Part shown: positions 25,326 to 36,981 of the stretch, piece by piece
Position numbering within the stretch: position 1 is the stretch's first letter
How the letters are laid out: every line of letters starts with the position of its first letter
DNA from: Melioribacteraceae bacterium 4301-Me
GTDB lineage: Bacteria; Bacteroidota; Ignavibacteria; Ignavibacteriales; Melioribacteraceae
Reading direction: 5' to 3'
DNA length: 64,000 nt
Assembly: GCA_041538185.1 (NCBI GenBank)
Contig: JBGORM010000002.1
Location: 434,001-498,000 of the forward strand
The notes under the pieces: model-generated
What the model was told of the DNA's origin: nothing
Database searches by the model: none
The model's input: only the letters and a program-made list of their open reading frames with translations
Position numbers and translations under genes: made by a program

Positions 25326-27983
25326 ATGAGTGAAACTACAAAAGAGAAAAAATTACGTCTTTACAAATTTGCAGCTGAAGTAAATCTGTCCACAGAATCT
25401 TTAGTTGAATTTCTGCGGAAAAAAGGCTACGATGTTAAATCCCACATGTCTTTATTGACGGATGAAATGGTGGCTGCTATCCATGCTCATTTTAAAAAAG
25501 ATATTGAAAAAGCTGAAAAGCATTACAAGAAAATTTCCGAGTTTCAGAAAAAAAGAGGTGAACTTTCAGAAATTGAAGCTTCTGTTAGTCAAAAAACCTC
25601 CGAAAAAATTGAGAGCGCAGAGAAGATAGATAAAACTGAACAGCCTCAAGAAAAAGTTTTAGAGGTAATAGAGAAGGAAAAAGAGGAAAAAGAACCTGAA
25701 GAACAAAAACCAGTCGAAGTATCTTCTGAAACTACAGTTGAAGAAGCTCGCTCTTTTAAAACCGATTCTGAACTTAAATTGGCTGAAAAGAAAAAGGGAC
25801 TTACAATTGTTGGCAAAATTGAACTAGAAAAAAGGGAAAAAGAAAAAACTTTAGAAAAGCCAGAGGAAAAAGTAGAAAAGCAAATTGAAGAAATTAAACC
25901 AGAGCAGCTTGTAAAACAACAAGATACGCAGCCTTTAACTGCCGAGGCTGAACAAGATGAAGGAGAGAGAAAAAAGAAGAAAAAGAAGAAAATTTTAAAA
26001 GCTAAGAAAAAATCAAAATCAATTGAAGAAAAAGATGAAGCTAATATTTCCAAGAAAAAAAGAAAAATAAAACGTCTTGAAATAGATAAAAAAGAAGTCG
26101 ATGAAGCCATAAAAAGAACTTTGCTTAGTATGGATGAGTCCGTAATAGGTGAAAGAGCATTAATTAGAAAGAAAAAAAGGAAAGAAAAGCAAATAATTCA
26201 GGAAAAGATTTTAGAAGAAAAAAATAAAGAGAAAACCACACTAAAGGTTACGGAATATATAGCAGTTAACGAACTTGCAAATTTAATGGGCGTGCCTGTA
26301 GCAGATGTTATACAGAAATGCATTGGACTTGGCTTAATGGTTTCAATTAACCAGAGGTTAGATGTTGAAACGATTACTTTAGTAGCTGATGAATTTGGTT
26401 TTAATATTGAACTTCAAGAAGAGTATAAATCTGAACTTGAAAATGAAGCAGAAGAAGATGAAAAAATGCTTCAGCCTCGTCCACCAGTTGTAACTATTAT
26501 GGGACATGTCGATCATGGGAAAACGTCCTTGCTTGATTATATAAGAAGATCTAATGTGGTTGCAGGCGAAGCTGGTGGTATTACACAACACATAGGTGCA
26601 TATAAGGTTGTTTTAGATGACGGCAAAGAAATTACATTTTTAGATACACCTGGACACGAAGCATTTACGGCAATGAGGGCCAGAGGTGCAAAAGTAACAG
26701 ATATTGTTGTTTTAGTAGTAGCTGCAGACGATGCAGTAATGCCTCAAACTATTGAAGCAATTAATCATGCTCAGGCTGCTAATGTACCAATAATTGTAGC
26801 AATCAATAAAATTGATAAACCGGGCGCTAATCCGGAAAAAATTAGACAACAATTATCTGAAAGAAACATTTTAGTTGAAGACTGGGGTGGAAAATATCAG
26901 TGCGTTGAAATTTCTGCAAAGAAAGGATTAAATATTGACCAATTGTTAGAAAAAATTATTCTTGAAGCAGAAATGCTGGAACTGAAAGCTAATCCTAATA
27001 GATCTGCTAGAGGAACAGTTATTGAGTCTCAGTTGGATAAAGGACGAGGAGTAACTGCTACAGTCCTTGTTCAAAAGGGTACTTTAAGGATTGGTGATCC
27101 TTTTATTGCAGGCGTTTCGTTTGGAAGAGTAAGGGCTATGTTAGATGAAAGAAACAATAAAGTAACAGAAGCTAAACCATCAACACCTGTTCTTGTATTA
27201 GGCTTTGAAGGAATACCACAAGCAGGTGATAGCTTTATTGTTGTGAACTCAGAAAGAGAATCCCGTGAAATTGCTCTTAAACGTCAACAGTTAAAACGAG
27301 AGCAAAATCACCGTCAAGTACGTTTGATTACTTTAGATGAAATTGCAAGTCAAATCAGCAAAGGTGGTGTAAAAGAATTGCCAATTATTGTTAAAGGTGA
27401 TGTCGATGGTTCTATAGAAGCTCTGTCGGATTCTTTGATGAAATTATCTAATCAAGAAGTAATAGTGAGAGTTATTCATAAAGGCGTTGGCGCAATTAGC
27501 GAGGGTGATGTGCTGCTTGCCGCTGCTTCTAATGCTGTAATTATAGGATTTCATGTTCGACCTAATACTAATGCTAGAAAATTGGCTGAAGCCGAAAATG
27601 TAGAAATTCGGCTTTATAACGTGATTTACGATGCTATTAATGAAGTTCGCTCCGCTCTTGAAGGTATGCTTTCTCCAGTTGTATCTGAGGAATTAACGGG
27701 TACATTAGAAGTTAGACAAATATTTAAAGTGCCAAAAGCTGGTACTGTTGCAGGTTGTTATGTACAAGATGGGAAAATATCCAGGACCAATAAAATTAGA
27801 TTGTTTAGAGACGGAATTGTAATTTATGAAGGTGAACTTTCCTCTCTGAAACGATTTAAAGATGATGTTAAAGAAGTTGATCAAGGATATGAGTGCGGAC
27901 TTACAATTTCTAATTTTAATGATATCAAAGTCGGCGATATTATTGAATCTTATAAAATTGTAGAAACAAAAAAGAAATTATAG
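25326..27983 (+). CDS. infB: Translation initiation factor IF-2
   Basis: IF-2 is the GTPase that brings initiator tRNA to the 30S subunit. The 885-residue protein starts with an IF2N domain ([20 protein letters not shown]) and continues with a long Lys/Glu-rich linker (about 70-290), a second IF2N-like segment and the G domain. GTPase motifs are GHVDHGKTS (from about 392), [16 protein letters not shown] and SAKKG. Domains II to IV follow to the end. Length and order are typical. The initiator tRNA gene lies elsewhere in the window. Confidence 0.98.
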   Translation: MSETTKEKKLRLYKFAAEVNLSTESLVEFLRKKGYDVKSHMSLLTDEMVAAIHAHFKKDIEKAEKHYKKISEFQKKRGELSEIEASVSQKTSEKIESAEKIDKTEQPQEKVLEVIEKEKEEKEPEEQKPVEVSSETTVEEARSFKTDSELKLAEKKKGLTIVGKIELEKREKEKTLEKPEEKVEKQIEEIKPEQLVKQQDTQPLTAEAEQDEGERKKKKKKKILKAKKKSKSIEEKDEANISKKKRKIKRLEIDKKEVDEAIKRTLLSMDESVIGERALIRKKKRKEKQIIQEKILEEKNKEKTTLKVTEYIAVNELANLMGVPVADVIQKCIGLGLMVSINQRLDVETITLVADEFGFNIELQEEYKSELENEAEEDEKMLQPRPPVVTIMGHVDHGKTSLLDYIRRSNVVAGEAGGITQHIGAYKVVLDDGKEITFLDTPGHEAFTAMRARGAKVTDIVVLVVAADDAVMPQTIEAINHAQAANVPIIVAINKIDKPGANPEKIRQQLSERNILVEDWGGKYQCVEISAKKGLNIDQLLEKIILEAEMLELKANPNRSARGTVIESQLDKGRGVTATVLVQKGTLRIGDPFIAGVSFGRVRAMLDERNNKVTEAKPSTPVLVLGFEGIPQAGDSFIVVNSERESREIALKRQQLKREQNHRQVRLITLDEIASQISKGGVKELPIIVKGDVDGSIEALSDSLMKLSNQEVIVRVIHKGVGAISEGDVLLAAASNAVIIGFHVRPNTNARKLAEAENVEIRLYNVIYDAINEVRSALEGMLSPVVSEELTGTLEVRQIFKVPKAGTVAGCYVQDGKISRTNKIRLFRDGIVIYEGELSSLKRFKDDVKEVDQGYECGLTISNFNDIKVGDIIESYKIVETKKKL

Positions 27984-27985
27984 CT

Positions 27986-28333
27986 ATGACCCCAAGAAGA
28001 GTAAGTAGAGTTGCTAGCTTAATTAAAGAAGAGCTTAGTTTAATTTTTCTTCATAAAATACAAGACCCGCAATTAGGTGTTATTACTATTACAAATGTTA
28101 AAGTTAGTGCCGATTTGCGTTATGCTAAGGTCTATATATCAGTCTATGATAAAAAAAATAGAAATGCACTACTAGATAAAGTAGACGAATTAAAAAGCAT
28201 GATTAGAACCGAACTTGCCCACAGAATTACAATTAGATTTGTGCCAGAGCTGAACTTTTTTATAGATGATACAAATGACTACGTTGAAAGAATAGAAGAT
28301 ATTTTTAAAGAAATTCATAAAAATGATAACTAA
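27986..28333 (+). CDS. rbfA: Ribosome-binding factor RbfA
   Basis: RbfA binds the 30S subunit late in 16S rRNA maturation. The 115-residue protein has the RbfA KH-like fold: RVASLIKEELSLIFLHKIQD, VTITNVKVSADLRYAKVYIS and FVPELNFFIDDTNDY. It starts 2 bp after the infB stop. It overlaps truB by 11 bp if truB starts at 28323. Confidence 0.96.
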   Translation: MTPRRVSRVASLIKEELSLIFLHKIQDPQLGVITITNVKVSADLRYAKVYISVYDKKNRNALLDKVDELKSMIRTELAHRITIRFVPELNFFIDDTNDYVERIEDIFKEIHKNDN

Positions 28334-29057
28334 TAAAAGCAAATTGGAAATAATGCCAAATTTTCAAGAAGGTGAAACTATACTAATTGATAAAGAATTA
28401 GGCAGCACTTCTTTTGATGTGGTCTATAAAATCCGAAAAATTACTAAAGTCAAAAAAGTTGGGCATGCTGGTACGTTAGACCCTCTTGCAACAGGTTTGC
28501 TGATTATTTGTACAGGGAAAATGACTAAACAAATTTCTCAGTATTCTAACTTGGACAAAACTTACACAGGAATTATTACACTTGGAAAAACCACGCCCTC
28601 ATTTGACTTGGAAACTGAGTTTGATTCAGAAAAACCATTAGATGATATTAAGGTTGATAACATATATCAAGCACGTAAAGAATTTTTAGGTGCTGTTAAA
28701 CAGCAACCGCCTATTTATTCTGCAATTAAACATAAAGGGAAAACACTTTATAGCCTTGCAAGAAAAGGAATTGATGTCGAAAGGCAACCAAGAGAAGTTT
28801 TTATTTCAGAGTTCGAAATTCTTAATATAGATTTGCCCGACATTTATTTTAAAATCACGTGTTCTAAAGGAACTTATATAAGAGCATTGGCAAATGATTT
28901 TGGAAAAGTACTTGGCTGCGGAGCTTATCTAAAGAAACTTAGAAGAATTAAAATTGGTGATTTTCTTGTGAGTGATGCTTTAAGTGTAGATGGATTCAAA
29001 AAAATGATTAATCAATTTTTAGAACTAAATTATGAAAATATACTCCGATACAGTTAA
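28323..29057 (+). CDS. truB: tRNA pseudouridine(55) synthase TruB
   Basis: TruB makes pseudouridine 55 in the T loop of tRNA. The catalytic aspartate lies in GHAGTLDPLATGLL (D53 from this start), followed by QQPPIYSAIKHKGK, YSLARKG and CSKGTYIRALANDFG. The 244-residue length suits the short form without a PUA domain. The ATG at 28323 overlaps rbfA; a second ATG at 28353 (MPNFQEGET) is equally possible and preserves all conserved residues. The end overlaps ribF by 26 bp. Confidence 0.95.
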   Translation: MITNKSKLEIMPNFQEGETILIDKELGSTSFDVVYKIRKITKVKKVGHAGTLDPLATGLLIICTGKMTKQISQYSNLDKTYTGIITLGKTTPSFDLETEFDSEKPLDDIKVDNIYQARKEFLGAVKQQPPIYSAIKHKGKTLYSLARKGIDVERQPREVFISEFEILNIDLPDIYFKITCSKGTYIRALANDFGKVLGCGAYLKKLRRIKIGDFLVSDALSVDGFKKMINQFLELNYENILRYS

Positions 29058-29973
29058 TATAAATAATAATACCATAAGATATGTGGTAACCGTCGGTACT
29101 TTTGATGGATTGCATATTGGCCATATGAAAATTATTGACTCTGTTGTTAGGAAAGCTCAAAGTGTTAATGGCCAATCTGTACTTGTAACTTTTGAGCCGC
29201 ATCCACGACTGGTGTTGTCTAAAGATTACAATATAAAGCTGCTTACTACCTTTGATGAAAAAAGAAAATTATTGCAAGAGGCAGGAATTGATAATTTGAT
29301 AGTGATTAATTTCACAAAACAGTTTTCGCAATTATCATCAGAAGAATTTATTTATCATTATATAGTGCAAAAAATAGGTGCACAGCACATGATAATAGGA
29401 TACGACCATAAATTTGGGAAAGATAGAAACGGTGATGTCAACAAACTAAAACAATTAGGTGAAAAATGGAATTTTAGTGTTACTTCAGTGCCACCAGCAA
29501 AAATTAATGGTGAAATAATTAGCAGTACTTTAATTAGAAATGCATTGAATGATGGAGATATTGAAAAAGCTAATTTATTTCTCGGTAGAGCATATTCATT
29601 TTCTGGTACGGTTGTCGAAGGTGTCAAAAGAGGTAGAACTTTAGGATTTCCTACAGCTAATATTCATCTTAACAACGAAATGAAATTAATTCCCAAGCGA
29701 GGAGTTTATTTTTGTAGCGTTAAGTTAATGAACGAAAATTTATATGGACTGATGAACATTGGCATACGCCCTACGTTTGAAAATAAAAAAGAATTAGTAA
29801 TTGAAGTGCACATTCTTAATTTTAATGATGATATATACGGACAAGAATTGGAAATTGATTTGATAAAAAGAATAAGAGACGAAAAAAAATTCGAATCAAA
29901 AGAACAATTGGTTAATCAAATTGAAAATGATAAAAAACAAGCTTTAGAGTATATAAACGTTTTAATTAATTAA
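29032..29973 (+). CDS. ribF: Bifunctional riboflavin kinase/FAD synthetase
   Basis: RibF makes FMN and FAD from riboflavin. The 313-residue protein has an N-terminal FMN adenylyltransferase domain with VTVGTFDGLHIGHMKII and SSTLIRNALNDGDIEKAN. The C-terminal riboflavin kinase domain has RGRTLGFPTANI, RGVYFCSV and MNIGIRPTF. The start lies inside truB (26-bp overlap), so translation is probably coupled. Confidence 0.97.
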   Translation: MKIYSDTVNINNNTIRYVVTVGTFDGLHIGHMKIIDSVVRKAQSVNGQSVLVTFEPHPRLVLSKDYNIKLLTTFDEKRKLLQEAGIDNLIVINFTKQFSQLSSEEFIYHYIVQKIGAQHMIIGYDHKFGKDRNGDVNKLKQLGEKWNFSVTSVPPAKINGEIISSTLIRNALNDGDIEKANLFLGRAYSFSGTVVEGVKRGRTLGFPTANIHLNNEMKLIPKRGVYFCSVKLMNENLYGLMNIGIRPTFENKKELVIEVHILNFNDDIYGQELEIDLIKRIRDEKKFESKEQLVNQIENDKKQALEYINVLIN

Positions 29974-30025
29974 TTCCGGTTAAATAAACTGGAGTTGAAT
30001 TGTATAATAATAAAAGGAGTGAAAA

Positions 30026-30295
30026 ATGTCTTTAACAAAAGAAGAAAAAGCACAAATAATTAAAAAATTTGGTAAGAATGAAAAAGATAGCGGAACTGTT
30101 GAGGTTCAGGTTGCAATACTTACCGAAAGAATAAATAGATTAACAGAACACTTTAATTCTCATGCAAAAGACCATTCTTCCCGCAGAGGATTAATGCAAT
30201 TAGTAGGCAAGAGAAGAAGACTTTTAGATTATCTTGCTGAAAAAGATATTAATCGATATAGAAATATTATCAAAGAACTAAATATTAGAAAATAA
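30026..30295 (+). CDS. rpsO: 30S ribosomal protein S15
   Basis: The 89-residue S15 binds 16S rRNA early in 30S assembly. Typical helices include [20 protein letters not shown] and [29 protein letters not shown] is a strong ribosome site. In many bacteria rpsO and pnp are co-transcribed; here pnp starts 12 bp after the stop. Confidence 0.98.
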   Translation: MSLTKEEKAQIIKKFGKNEKDSGTVEVQVAILTERINRLTEHFNSHAKDHSSRRGLMQLVGKRRRLLDYLAEKDINRYRNIIKELNIRK

Positions 30296-30307
30296 GAGGT
30301 GTATTTA

Positions 30308-32410
30308 ATGCTGTATAAAAAAGAAGTTGAAATTGGCGGTAAGAAATTAATTTTTGAAACAGGAAAATTAGCTAAACAGGCTAACGGCGCAGTTACCGTT
30401 CAATACGGTGAGACTGTTGTGTTGGTTACTGCTGTAGCCGGAGAACTTAAAGAAGATGTTGATTTTCTTCCACTCTCAGTTGAATATAGAGAAAAATCAT
30501 TCGCTGCTGGTAAAATTCCCGGAGGTTTTTTCAAACGTGAAGGTAAACCATCGGATAAAGAAATATTAAGCGCACGATTAATTGATAGACCAATTAGACC
30601 ATTGTTCCCGGATAATTATTTTAATGAAACACAAGTTGTTGCTTTTGTCTATTCTTATGATAACGAAAATGATGCTGATGTTTTGGCAGCATGCGCTGCT
30701 TCTGCGGCATTGACAATCTCCGATATACCTTTTTTAGGTCCTATTGGAGAAGTAAGAGTAGGAAGAGTAAATGGACAATTTTTAATTAATCCTACTTACT
30801 CTCAAATTGAAGAAAGCGATCTTGAGCTGGTGGTTGCTGGTACCGAAAGTTCAATAATGATGGTTGAAGGCGAGGCAAAGGAAATTTCAGAAAATGATTT
30901 GCTTGAAGCATTGAAGTTTGCCCATGGTGAGATAAAAAAGATTGTACAGGTTCAAAATGAACTGCGAGAAATTTGTGGTAAACCTAAAATGGAAATCCAA
31001 GAAAATCAAATCGATGAAAATTTGCTTAACGATGTAAACATCTTAGCTTATGATAAAATGAAAGAACTTGTTGCTACTGTTCTTTCGAAGGAGGAAAGGA
31101 GTAAAAAGAATAAAGAGCTAACCGAATATGTGGTTAATTTGTTAAATGAAAAATATCCAGAATCTGAAAAGAAAATAAAATTAATTTTGCATGATATAGA
31201 AAAAGAATTGATGAGAAAAAGAATTCTAGAAGAAGGTTTGCGTTTGGATGGAAGAAAAACAAACGAGATACGACCGATAAGTATTGAACTTGGAATTCTT
31301 CCCAGACCACATGGAACTGCTCTTTTTACTCGCGGTGAAACTCAAAGTTTAACTACACTTACATTAGGCACTAAAGGAGATGAACAAATCATCGACGGAT
31401 TGCAAACTGAATATAAAAAAAGATTTTTGCTTCATTACAATTTCCCCCCCTTCAGCGTTGGCGAAACTGGTAGGTTTAGTGGACCAGGTAGAAGAGAAGT
31501 GGGACATGGAAACTTAGCTGAAAGGTCGCTAAAGTATGTTATTCCACCTGAAGATAAATTCCCTTACATAATTAGAATTAATTCTGATATTCTTGAATCT
31601 AATGGTTCTTCTTCGATGGCAACAGTTTGTGCGGGTTCACTTGCATTGATGGATGGCGGAGTGCCAATAAAATGTGCAGTTGCCGGCATTGCAATGGGGT
31701 TGATAAAAGAGGGTGATAAATATTCTATACTTTCTGATATTCTTGGAAATGAAGACCACTTAGGCGATATGGATTTTAAAGTTGCGGGCACCGAAAATGG
31801 AATTACTGGTTTTCAGATGGATATAAAAATACAAGGTATATCTTATGAAATTATGGAAAAAGCCCTTCAGCAAGCCAAAGAGGGCAGACTCCATATTTTA
31901 AAAATTATGAATGAATCAATATCTCATTCACGCGCTAATATTTCAAAATTTGCACCTTCTATATTAATGACAAAAATTAGCCCAGATAAAATAGGTTCTG
32001 TAATTGGTCCAGGCGGTAAGGTTATCCAAAAAATACAAAAAGATTTTAACGTTGAGATTGTTATTGATGAGGATGGTACAGTTAATATTTCTGGACAAGA
32101 TGCTGCACTTGCCAAAGAGGCACGCGAGTATATAAAATGGTTAACAGCAGATCCTGAAATTGGTAAAACTTATGATGGAAAAATTATTAAGATAACTGAC
32201 TTCGGCGCTTTTGTTGAAATTTTGCCTGGTATTCAAGGTTTACTTCATATTTCCCAAATTGATAATAAAAGAATTAATAAAGTTTCGGATGTTCTAAAAG
32301 AGGGCGATTCAGTTAAAGTAAAATTAATTGGTATAGAAAATGGGAAGTACAGTTTATCAAGGAAGGTTTTGTTGAACGAGAAAACTGAAAAAGAAACAGC
32401 TGCTAATTAA
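30308..32410 (+). CDS. pnp: Polyribonucleotide nucleotidyltransferase (PNPase)
   Basis: PNPase degrades RNA from the 3' end by phosphorolysis. This 700-residue enzyme has two RNase PH domains ([20 protein letters not shown] and [13 protein letters not shown] in the first, [19 protein letters not shown] in the second). A KH domain ([18 protein letters not shown]) and an S1 domain ([18 protein letters not shown]) follow. A GTG at 30299 would include part of the ribosome site AGAGGTG, so the ATG at 30308 is preferred. Confidence 0.98.
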   Translation: MLYKKEVEIGGKKLIFETGKLAKQANGAVTVQYGETVVLVTAVAGELKEDVDFLPLSVEYREKSFAAGKIPGGFFKREGKPSDKEILSARLIDRPIRPLFPDNYFNETQVVAFVYSYDNENDADVLAACAASAALTISDIPFLGPIGEVRVGRVNGQFLINPTYSQIEESDLELVVAGTESSIMMVEGEAKEISENDLLEALKFAHGEIKKIVQVQNELREICGKPKMEIQENQIDENLLNDVNILAYDKMKELVATVLSKEERSKKNKELTEYVVNLLNEKYPESEKKIKLILHDIEKELMRKRILEEGLRLDGRKTNEIRPISIELGILPRPHGTALFTRGETQSLTTLTLGTKGDEQIIDGLQTEYKKRFLLHYNFPPFSVGETGRFSGPGRREVGHGNLAERSLKYVIPPEDKFPYIIRINSDILESNGSSSMATVCAGSLALMDGGVPIKCAVAGIAMGLIKEGDKYSILSDILGNEDHLGDMDFKVAGTENGITGFQMDIKIQGISYEIMEKALQQAKEGRLHILKIMNESISHSRANISKFAPSILMTKISPDKIGSVIGPGGKVIQKIQKDFNVEIVIDEDGTVNISGQDAALAKEAREYIKWLTADPEIGKTYDGKIIKITDFGAFVEILPGIQGLLHISQIDNKRINKVSDVLKEGDSVKVKLIGIENGKYSLSRKVLLNEKTEKETAAN

Positions 32411-32456
32411 ATTACTATCTATCTTAATTTTAGTTCTTTTTTAGAATAGGCATTGT

Positions 32457-33533
32457 ATGAGAATCGGAAACCTTGATTTAGGAAACAAACTTATTTTAGC
32501 CCCAATGGCTGAGGTTACCGATTCTTCTTTCAGAAAAATTGCTAAAGAATTTGGTGCCGGATTAACCTTTACCCAAATGGTTAATGCTGAAGGAGTAGTG
32601 AGAAATCATTTTGGCACTTTAAAACTTCTTTCTTTTAACCGCAGCGAAAAGCCCATCGGAGTGCAAATACTCGGTAATGAACCGGAAATAATTGGTGAAT
32701 CTGTAAAAGAAATTTCAAAGTTCAATCCTGATATTATTGACCTAAATTGCGGCTGTCCTGTTGAAAAGGTTGTAAACAAAAAAATGGGCAGTGCTCTTTT
32801 AGATGATTTGAATTTGCTTGGCAAGCTTATTAGAAAGATGAAAGATAACTCAAACGGCATTCCAATTTCTATCAAAGTCAGACTTGGAAAAGATAGAAAT
32901 CATATTAATATAATAGATACAGTAAGAACAGCACAAGACAACGGGGCTGATGTTGTTTTTGTGCATGCAAGAGCGCGTACTGATAAATATAACCAAGAGC
33001 CAAATTGGGAATGGGTTAAAAGGCTTAAAGAACAATTCGAAATTAATATTGTTGGGAATGGTTCAGTCTTTACGCCTCAACAAGCCAAAGACCTTATTGA
33101 AAGTACCGGTGCTGATTCTATAATGATTGCACGCGGCGCTTTAGGGAACCCGTTCATTTTTTCACGTTATGATCATTTAGTTCAATATGGAGAAGACCCA
33201 GGTGCAGCAGATATTCTAACCGTAAAAAACACTATACTTAGGCATTTAGATTATTTGGTTAATGACTTGGGTGAGTTTTGGTCATTGGATAAAGCAAAAA
33301 AAAATGTTATTTGGTATTTCCACTATTTCAATGGTGTTAAATTTATTTTAGATAGAATTTTCGCTTTAAATTCTATAAGCGAGATAAAAGAATTGGTAAA
33401 TGAGCATTCATATAATTTGCTGAATTATAAGTATGAATATGATGACTTGTCTATAAACCATAAAAAATTTAAAAGGAAGGTGCTTTTTTGGTTGAATGAA
33501 ATTAAGGAGGAAGTTACTTCAGAAGTTAACTAA
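32457..33533 (+). CDS. dusB: tRNA dihydrouridine synthase (DusB-type)
   Basis: The 358-residue FMN enzyme reduces uridine in tRNA D loops. It begins with LILAPMAEVTDSSFRKIAKE and has IDLNCGCPVEKVVNKKMGSALL, where the first cysteine of NCGCP is the catalytic acid. HARARTDKYNQEPNWEWVKR, GNGSVFTPQQA and MIARGALGNP follow. Assignment to the DusB group rests on overall likeness and is less sure than the family call. RNase G follows 23 bp later. Confidence 0.92.
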   Translation: MRIGNLDLGNKLILAPMAEVTDSSFRKIAKEFGAGLTFTQMVNAEGVVRNHFGTLKLLSFNRSEKPIGVQILGNEPEIIGESVKEISKFNPDIIDLNCGCPVEKVVNKKMGSALLDDLNLLGKLIRKMKDNSNGIPISIKVRLGKDRNHINIIDTVRTAQDNGADVVFVHARARTDKYNQEPNWEWVKRLKEQFEINIVGNGSVFTPQQAKDLIESTGADSIMIARGALGNPFIFSRYDHLVQYGEDPGAADILTVKNTILRHLDYLVNDLGEFWSLDKAKKNVIWYFHYFNGVKFILDRIFALNSISEIKELVNEHSYNLLNYKYEYDDLSINHKKFKRKVLFWLNEIKEEVTSEVN

Positions 33534-33556
33534 AAAAGCCACAAAAAGAGATTGAA

Positions 33557-35152
33557 ATGATTAAAGAAATTATTATTAGTTCATCTACTACTCAAAATAG
33601 AGTAGCAATTACAGAAGATGGTAATTTGGTCGATTTCTTTGTTGACCATTCCGAAAAGCAAAGAATGGTAGGCGATATTTATCTTGGTAAAGTTGCACGA
33701 GTATTGCCTGGCATTAGAGCTGCTTTTATTAATATCGGCTTAAAGCACGATGCATTTTTGCATTTCTCTGATATAGGAGATCGTTTAGAAGCTTTACAAG
33801 GAATTTTTGAGGAAGATGATGAAGAGACTTACGATGAAGAATCAACTGAAATTTCATCGGAAAATAATAATGTAGTAGTGCAACCCCATCCCAAAAAAGA
33901 AAAATTAGAAACTACCCAAAAAGAAATACCAAAATTGCATAAAGGTCAGGAAATTTTAGTACAGATTATTAAAGAACCTGTTAAAGATAAAGGTGTTCGA
34001 GTTACATCTTCGATTTCTATTCCAGGTAGGTTTTGTGTTCTTCTCCCTTTTGACAATAAAATTGGTGTATCGAAAAAAATTACCGACGTAAGAGAAAGAA
34101 AAAGATTAAGGAAAATTGCACGAGAAATTATTCCAGAGAATTGTGGACTTATCATTAGAACAGCTGCGAAAGACCAATCTGAAGAAACTCTTGCCGGTGA
34201 CTTGAGGTATCTTGTAAAAAATTGGAAGGAAATTGAAGAAGAAGCTAAGAATAGCAATCCACCTGCATTGCTTTACAAAGACTTGAGTACAACAATTAGT
34301 GTAATAAGGGATTTGTTTACGCCGGATGTTTCTAAAGTTTTTGTCGATTCAAAAAAATTGTACCGTGAAATAAGAAATTACGTTGAATTCATACAGCCTG
34401 AGTTGTTAGACAGAATTGAACTTTATAAAAGTGAGCAGCCTATATTTGAGGCATTTAAAATTGATGAGCAGATTAAAGCCTTAATGGGCAGAAAAGTTCC
34501 TTTACCAAGCGGCGGACATATTGTTATCGAACACACCGAAGCTATGGTAGTTATTGATGTTAACAGCGGTAGATATGCAGCTAAAAAAGAACAAGAACTA
34601 AATTCTCTTAAAACTGACCTTGAGGCTGCAAGGGAAATTGTTAGACAACTTAGATTGAGAGATATCGGCGGTTTGATAGTGGTAGATTTTATTGACTTAG
34701 AAGAAGAAAAAAACCGCAAGAAAGTTTATGATGAGATGAAAAAAGAATTTAAAAAAGACCGCGCTAAAACTGCTATCCTTCCTATGACTGAATTTGGATT
34801 GATGCAAATTACAAGGGAACGTGTACGTGAAAATATCATTCAATCTATGTTTGAAGTTTGCCCGTTCTGTCAAGGAACGGGACTTTTAACTAAAAAGACT
34901 CATATTATTCATGAAATAGAAAAATGGCTGCAACGTTATAGTATTGAAGGCAAAAAATATAAATCGCTTACTATTAGAGTACATCCTAGCTTAGCAGAAG
35001 TGCTAAAGCAGGGTTTTATCTCTATGATTACAAAAATTCAGCTTAAGTACTTCATAAAAATTAAACTGGAAGAAGATGAGAAAATTAACCCGCAGATTTT
35101 TCAGGTATTTTCAACAAAGACAGGAGAAAATTTAACACAAGCATATTTATAA
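33557..35152 (+). CDS. rng: Ribonuclease G/E family endoribonuclease
   Basis: The 531-residue protein is an RNase G type. It has an N-terminal S1 domain (GDIYLGKVARVLPGIRAAFI) interrupted by a Glu/Asp-rich insert at about 85-125, then an RNase H/DNase I-like catalytic domain. Metal-binding aspartates lie in MVVIDVNSGRYA and GGLIVVDFIDLEEE. A zinc-link CPFCQGTG follows near residue 435. The long degradosome scaffold of RNase E is absent. It matures rRNA and degrades mRNA. Confidence 0.95.
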   Translation: MIKEIIISSSTTQNRVAITEDGNLVDFFVDHSEKQRMVGDIYLGKVARVLPGIRAAFINIGLKHDAFLHFSDIGDRLEALQGIFEEDDEETYDEESTEISSENNNVVVQPHPKKEKLETTQKEIPKLHKGQEILVQIIKEPVKDKGVRVTSSISIPGRFCVLLPFDNKIGVSKKITDVRERKRLRKIAREIIPENCGLIIRTAAKDQSEETLAGDLRYLVKNWKEIEEEAKNSNPPALLYKDLSTTISVIRDLFTPDVSKVFVDSKKLYREIRNYVEFIQPELLDRIELYKSEQPIFEAFKIDEQIKALMGRKVPLPSGGHIVIEHTEAMVVIDVNSGRYAAKKEQELNSLKTDLEAAREIVRQLRLRDIGGLIVVDFIDLEEEKNRKKVYDEMKKEFKKDRAKTAILPMTEFGLMQITRERVRENIIQSMFEVCPFCQGTGLLTKKTHIIHEIEKWLQRYSIEGKKYKSLTIRVHPSLAEVLKQGFISMITKIQLKYFIKIKLEEDEKINPQIFQVFSTKTGENLTQAYL

Positions 35153-35246
35153 AAATCAATTACTTTTTTTGAATATTATTTATAATATTGAAATCACATA
35201 AATTTTATAAGATTGCATTCAATGCAATGTAAGTAAAGGAGGTATA

Positions 35247-35891
35247 ATGAAATTTTTTATTGACACAGCTAATTTAGAACAAATCAAAGAAGCTGCCACA
35301 TTAGGTTTGGTGGATGGCGTTACCACTAATCCTTCTTTAGTTTCTAAAGAGGGAAAAAATTTTAGAGAACTGCTTGATGAAATTGTTAAAGTTGTTGATG
35401 GACCTATTAGTGCTGAAGTTGTATCCACTGATTACAATGGAATTCTTAAAGAAGCTTTTGAATTGTCTAAGATACATAAAAACATAGTTGTTAAGGTGCC
35501 ATTGATTAAAGAAGGAATTAAAGCAGTTAAAAAGCTTTCTGATGAAGGCGTTAAAACTAATGTTACTTTATGTTTTTCTCCTTCACAAGCAATTTTAGCT
35601 GCAAAAGCAGGAGCAACTTATATTAGTCCCTTCGTTGGCAGATTAGACGATATTAGTACTAATGGCATGGATTTAATACGACAAATAGTTCAGATATACA
35701 AAAATTATAGGTTTAAGACTCAGGTTTTGGTGGCGAGTGTTAGGCACCCACTGCATTTAGTTGAAGCTGCATTAATTGGTGCAGATGTTGCAACTATGCC
35801 TTATGATGTTATCATGAAGTTATTTAATCATCCTCTCACTGATATTGGATTGAATAAATTTTTAAGTGATTGGGAAAAATTACAGAAATAA
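35247..35891 (+). CDS. tal: Transaldolase (fructose-6-phosphate aldolase-like, short form)
   Basis: The 214-residue protein fits the short MipB/TalC class. It has the N-terminal [13 protein letters not shown] and [10 protein letters not shown], the Schiff-base lysine in [36 protein letters not shown] sequence, and [18 protein letters not shown] at the end. Members act as transaldolases in the pentose-phosphate pathway or as F6P aldolases, and sequence alone does not separate them. AAAGGAGG is a strong ribosome site. gcvT follows 5 bp later. Confidence 0.93.
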   Translation: MKFFIDTANLEQIKEAATLGLVDGVTTNPSLVSKEGKNFRELLDEIVKVVDGPISAEVVSTDYNGILKEAFELSKIHKNIVVKVPLIKEGIKAVKKLSDEGVKTNVTLCFSPSQAILAAKAGATYISPFVGRLDDISTNGMDLIRQIVQIYKNYRFKTQVLVASVRHPLHLVEAALIGADVATMPYDVIMKLFNHPLTDIGLNKFLSDWEKLQK

Positions 35892-35896
35892 TTTTT

Positions 35897-36979
35897 ATGA
35901 AATACACAAAACTTTACAATATTCACCAAAAATTAGGCGCTAAGATTGTGGACTTTGCTGGATTCAAAATGCCAGTTCAATATTCTTCAATTATAGCAGA
36001 ACATAAAGCCGTTAGAAATTCTGTGGGAGTTTTTGATGTTTCTCACATGGGAGAAATTTTTATACGCGGCAGCAAAGCATTAGAATTTGTTCAATTTATT
36101 ACGATTAACGATGCATCTGTGCTTTACAATGGAAGAGTTCAATATTCCGCTATGTGCTATGAAGATGGTGGCATAGTTGATGACCTCCTTGTTTACCGCA
36201 TTAATGAAAAGGAATTTTTGTTTGTAGTTAATGCAGCGAATAAAGATAAAGATCTCAATTGGATGAAAAAGAACAATAATTTTGAAGTGGAAATTTCAGA
36301 TGAAAGTGATGAGTACTCTTTGTTAGCGGTCCAAGGTCCAAACTCTAAAGAAGTTGTTCAAAGTGTATGTGAAAGAGCGGTTGACTTGGAATATTATCAT
36401 TTTTTCTTTGCAAAGGTTGCCGGTGTTGATATGATAGTTTCACGAACAGGTTATACAGGTGAGTTAGGCTATGAACTCTACTTTAAGGGTAATGAAACAG
36501 TAGCTGAAAAAGTTTGGAACACAATTTTTGATGCAGGTAAAAAATTTGATATTCAACCAGCAGGTTTAGGTGCAAGGGACTCACTTCGCTTAGAAATGGG
36601 CTATTGTTTATACGGCAATGATATTGACCAAACTACAAATCCTCTTGAAGCTGGACTTGGTTGGATTACTAAACTCAAGAAAAATAATTTTATTGGTAAA
36701 GGCGCTTTAATCAAAATTAAAAATGAGGGATTAAAACGCCGACTGGTCCCCATCATTTCTGAAGAGAAAGCGTTTCCTCGACATGGCTATGAGCTGACTA
36801 TTGATGGCCAAAAAGTGGGTAACGTAACAAGTGGTACTGTAAGTCCTATTTTAGACAAAGCAATAGCTCTTGGATATGTTGATTTTAAGTACGCATCGGA
36901 AGGCAATAAAATTAATTTTCTAATTAGAGGAAAAGAAATTCCAGCAGTAATTACTAAACTTCCTTTTATAAAGAAGTAA
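35897..36979 (+). CDS. gcvT: Aminomethyltransferase (glycine cleavage T protein)
   Basis: GcvT transfers the aminomethyl carbon of glycine to tetrahydrofolate. The 360-residue protein has FAGFKMPVQYSSIIAEHKAV, GVFDVSHMGEI, the GRTGYTGELGYELY-like segment (SRTGYTGELGYELYF) and GLGARDSLRLEMGYCLYGND near the folate site. The frame runs back to a TTG at 35870 inside tal; the ATG at 35897 fits the family start. The other glycine-cleavage genes (gcvH, gcvP) are not next to it. Confidence 0.95.
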   Translation: MKYTKLYNIHQKLGAKIVDFAGFKMPVQYSSIIAEHKAVRNSVGVFDVSHMGEIFIRGSKALEFVQFITINDASVLYNGRVQYSAMCYEDGGIVDDLLVYRINEKEFLFVVNAANKDKDLNWMKKNNNFEVEISDESDEYSLLAVQGPNSKEVVQSVCERAVDLEYYHFFFAKVAGVDMIVSRTGYTGELGYELYFKGNETVAEKVWNTIFDAGKKFDIQPAGLGARDSLRLEMGYCLYGNDIDQTTNPLEAGLGWITKLKKNNFIGKGALIKIKNEGLKRRLVPIISEEKAFPRHGYELTIDGQKVGNVTSGTVSPILDKAIALGYVDFKYASEGNKINFLIRGKEIPAVITKLPFIKK

Positions 36980-36981
36980 AA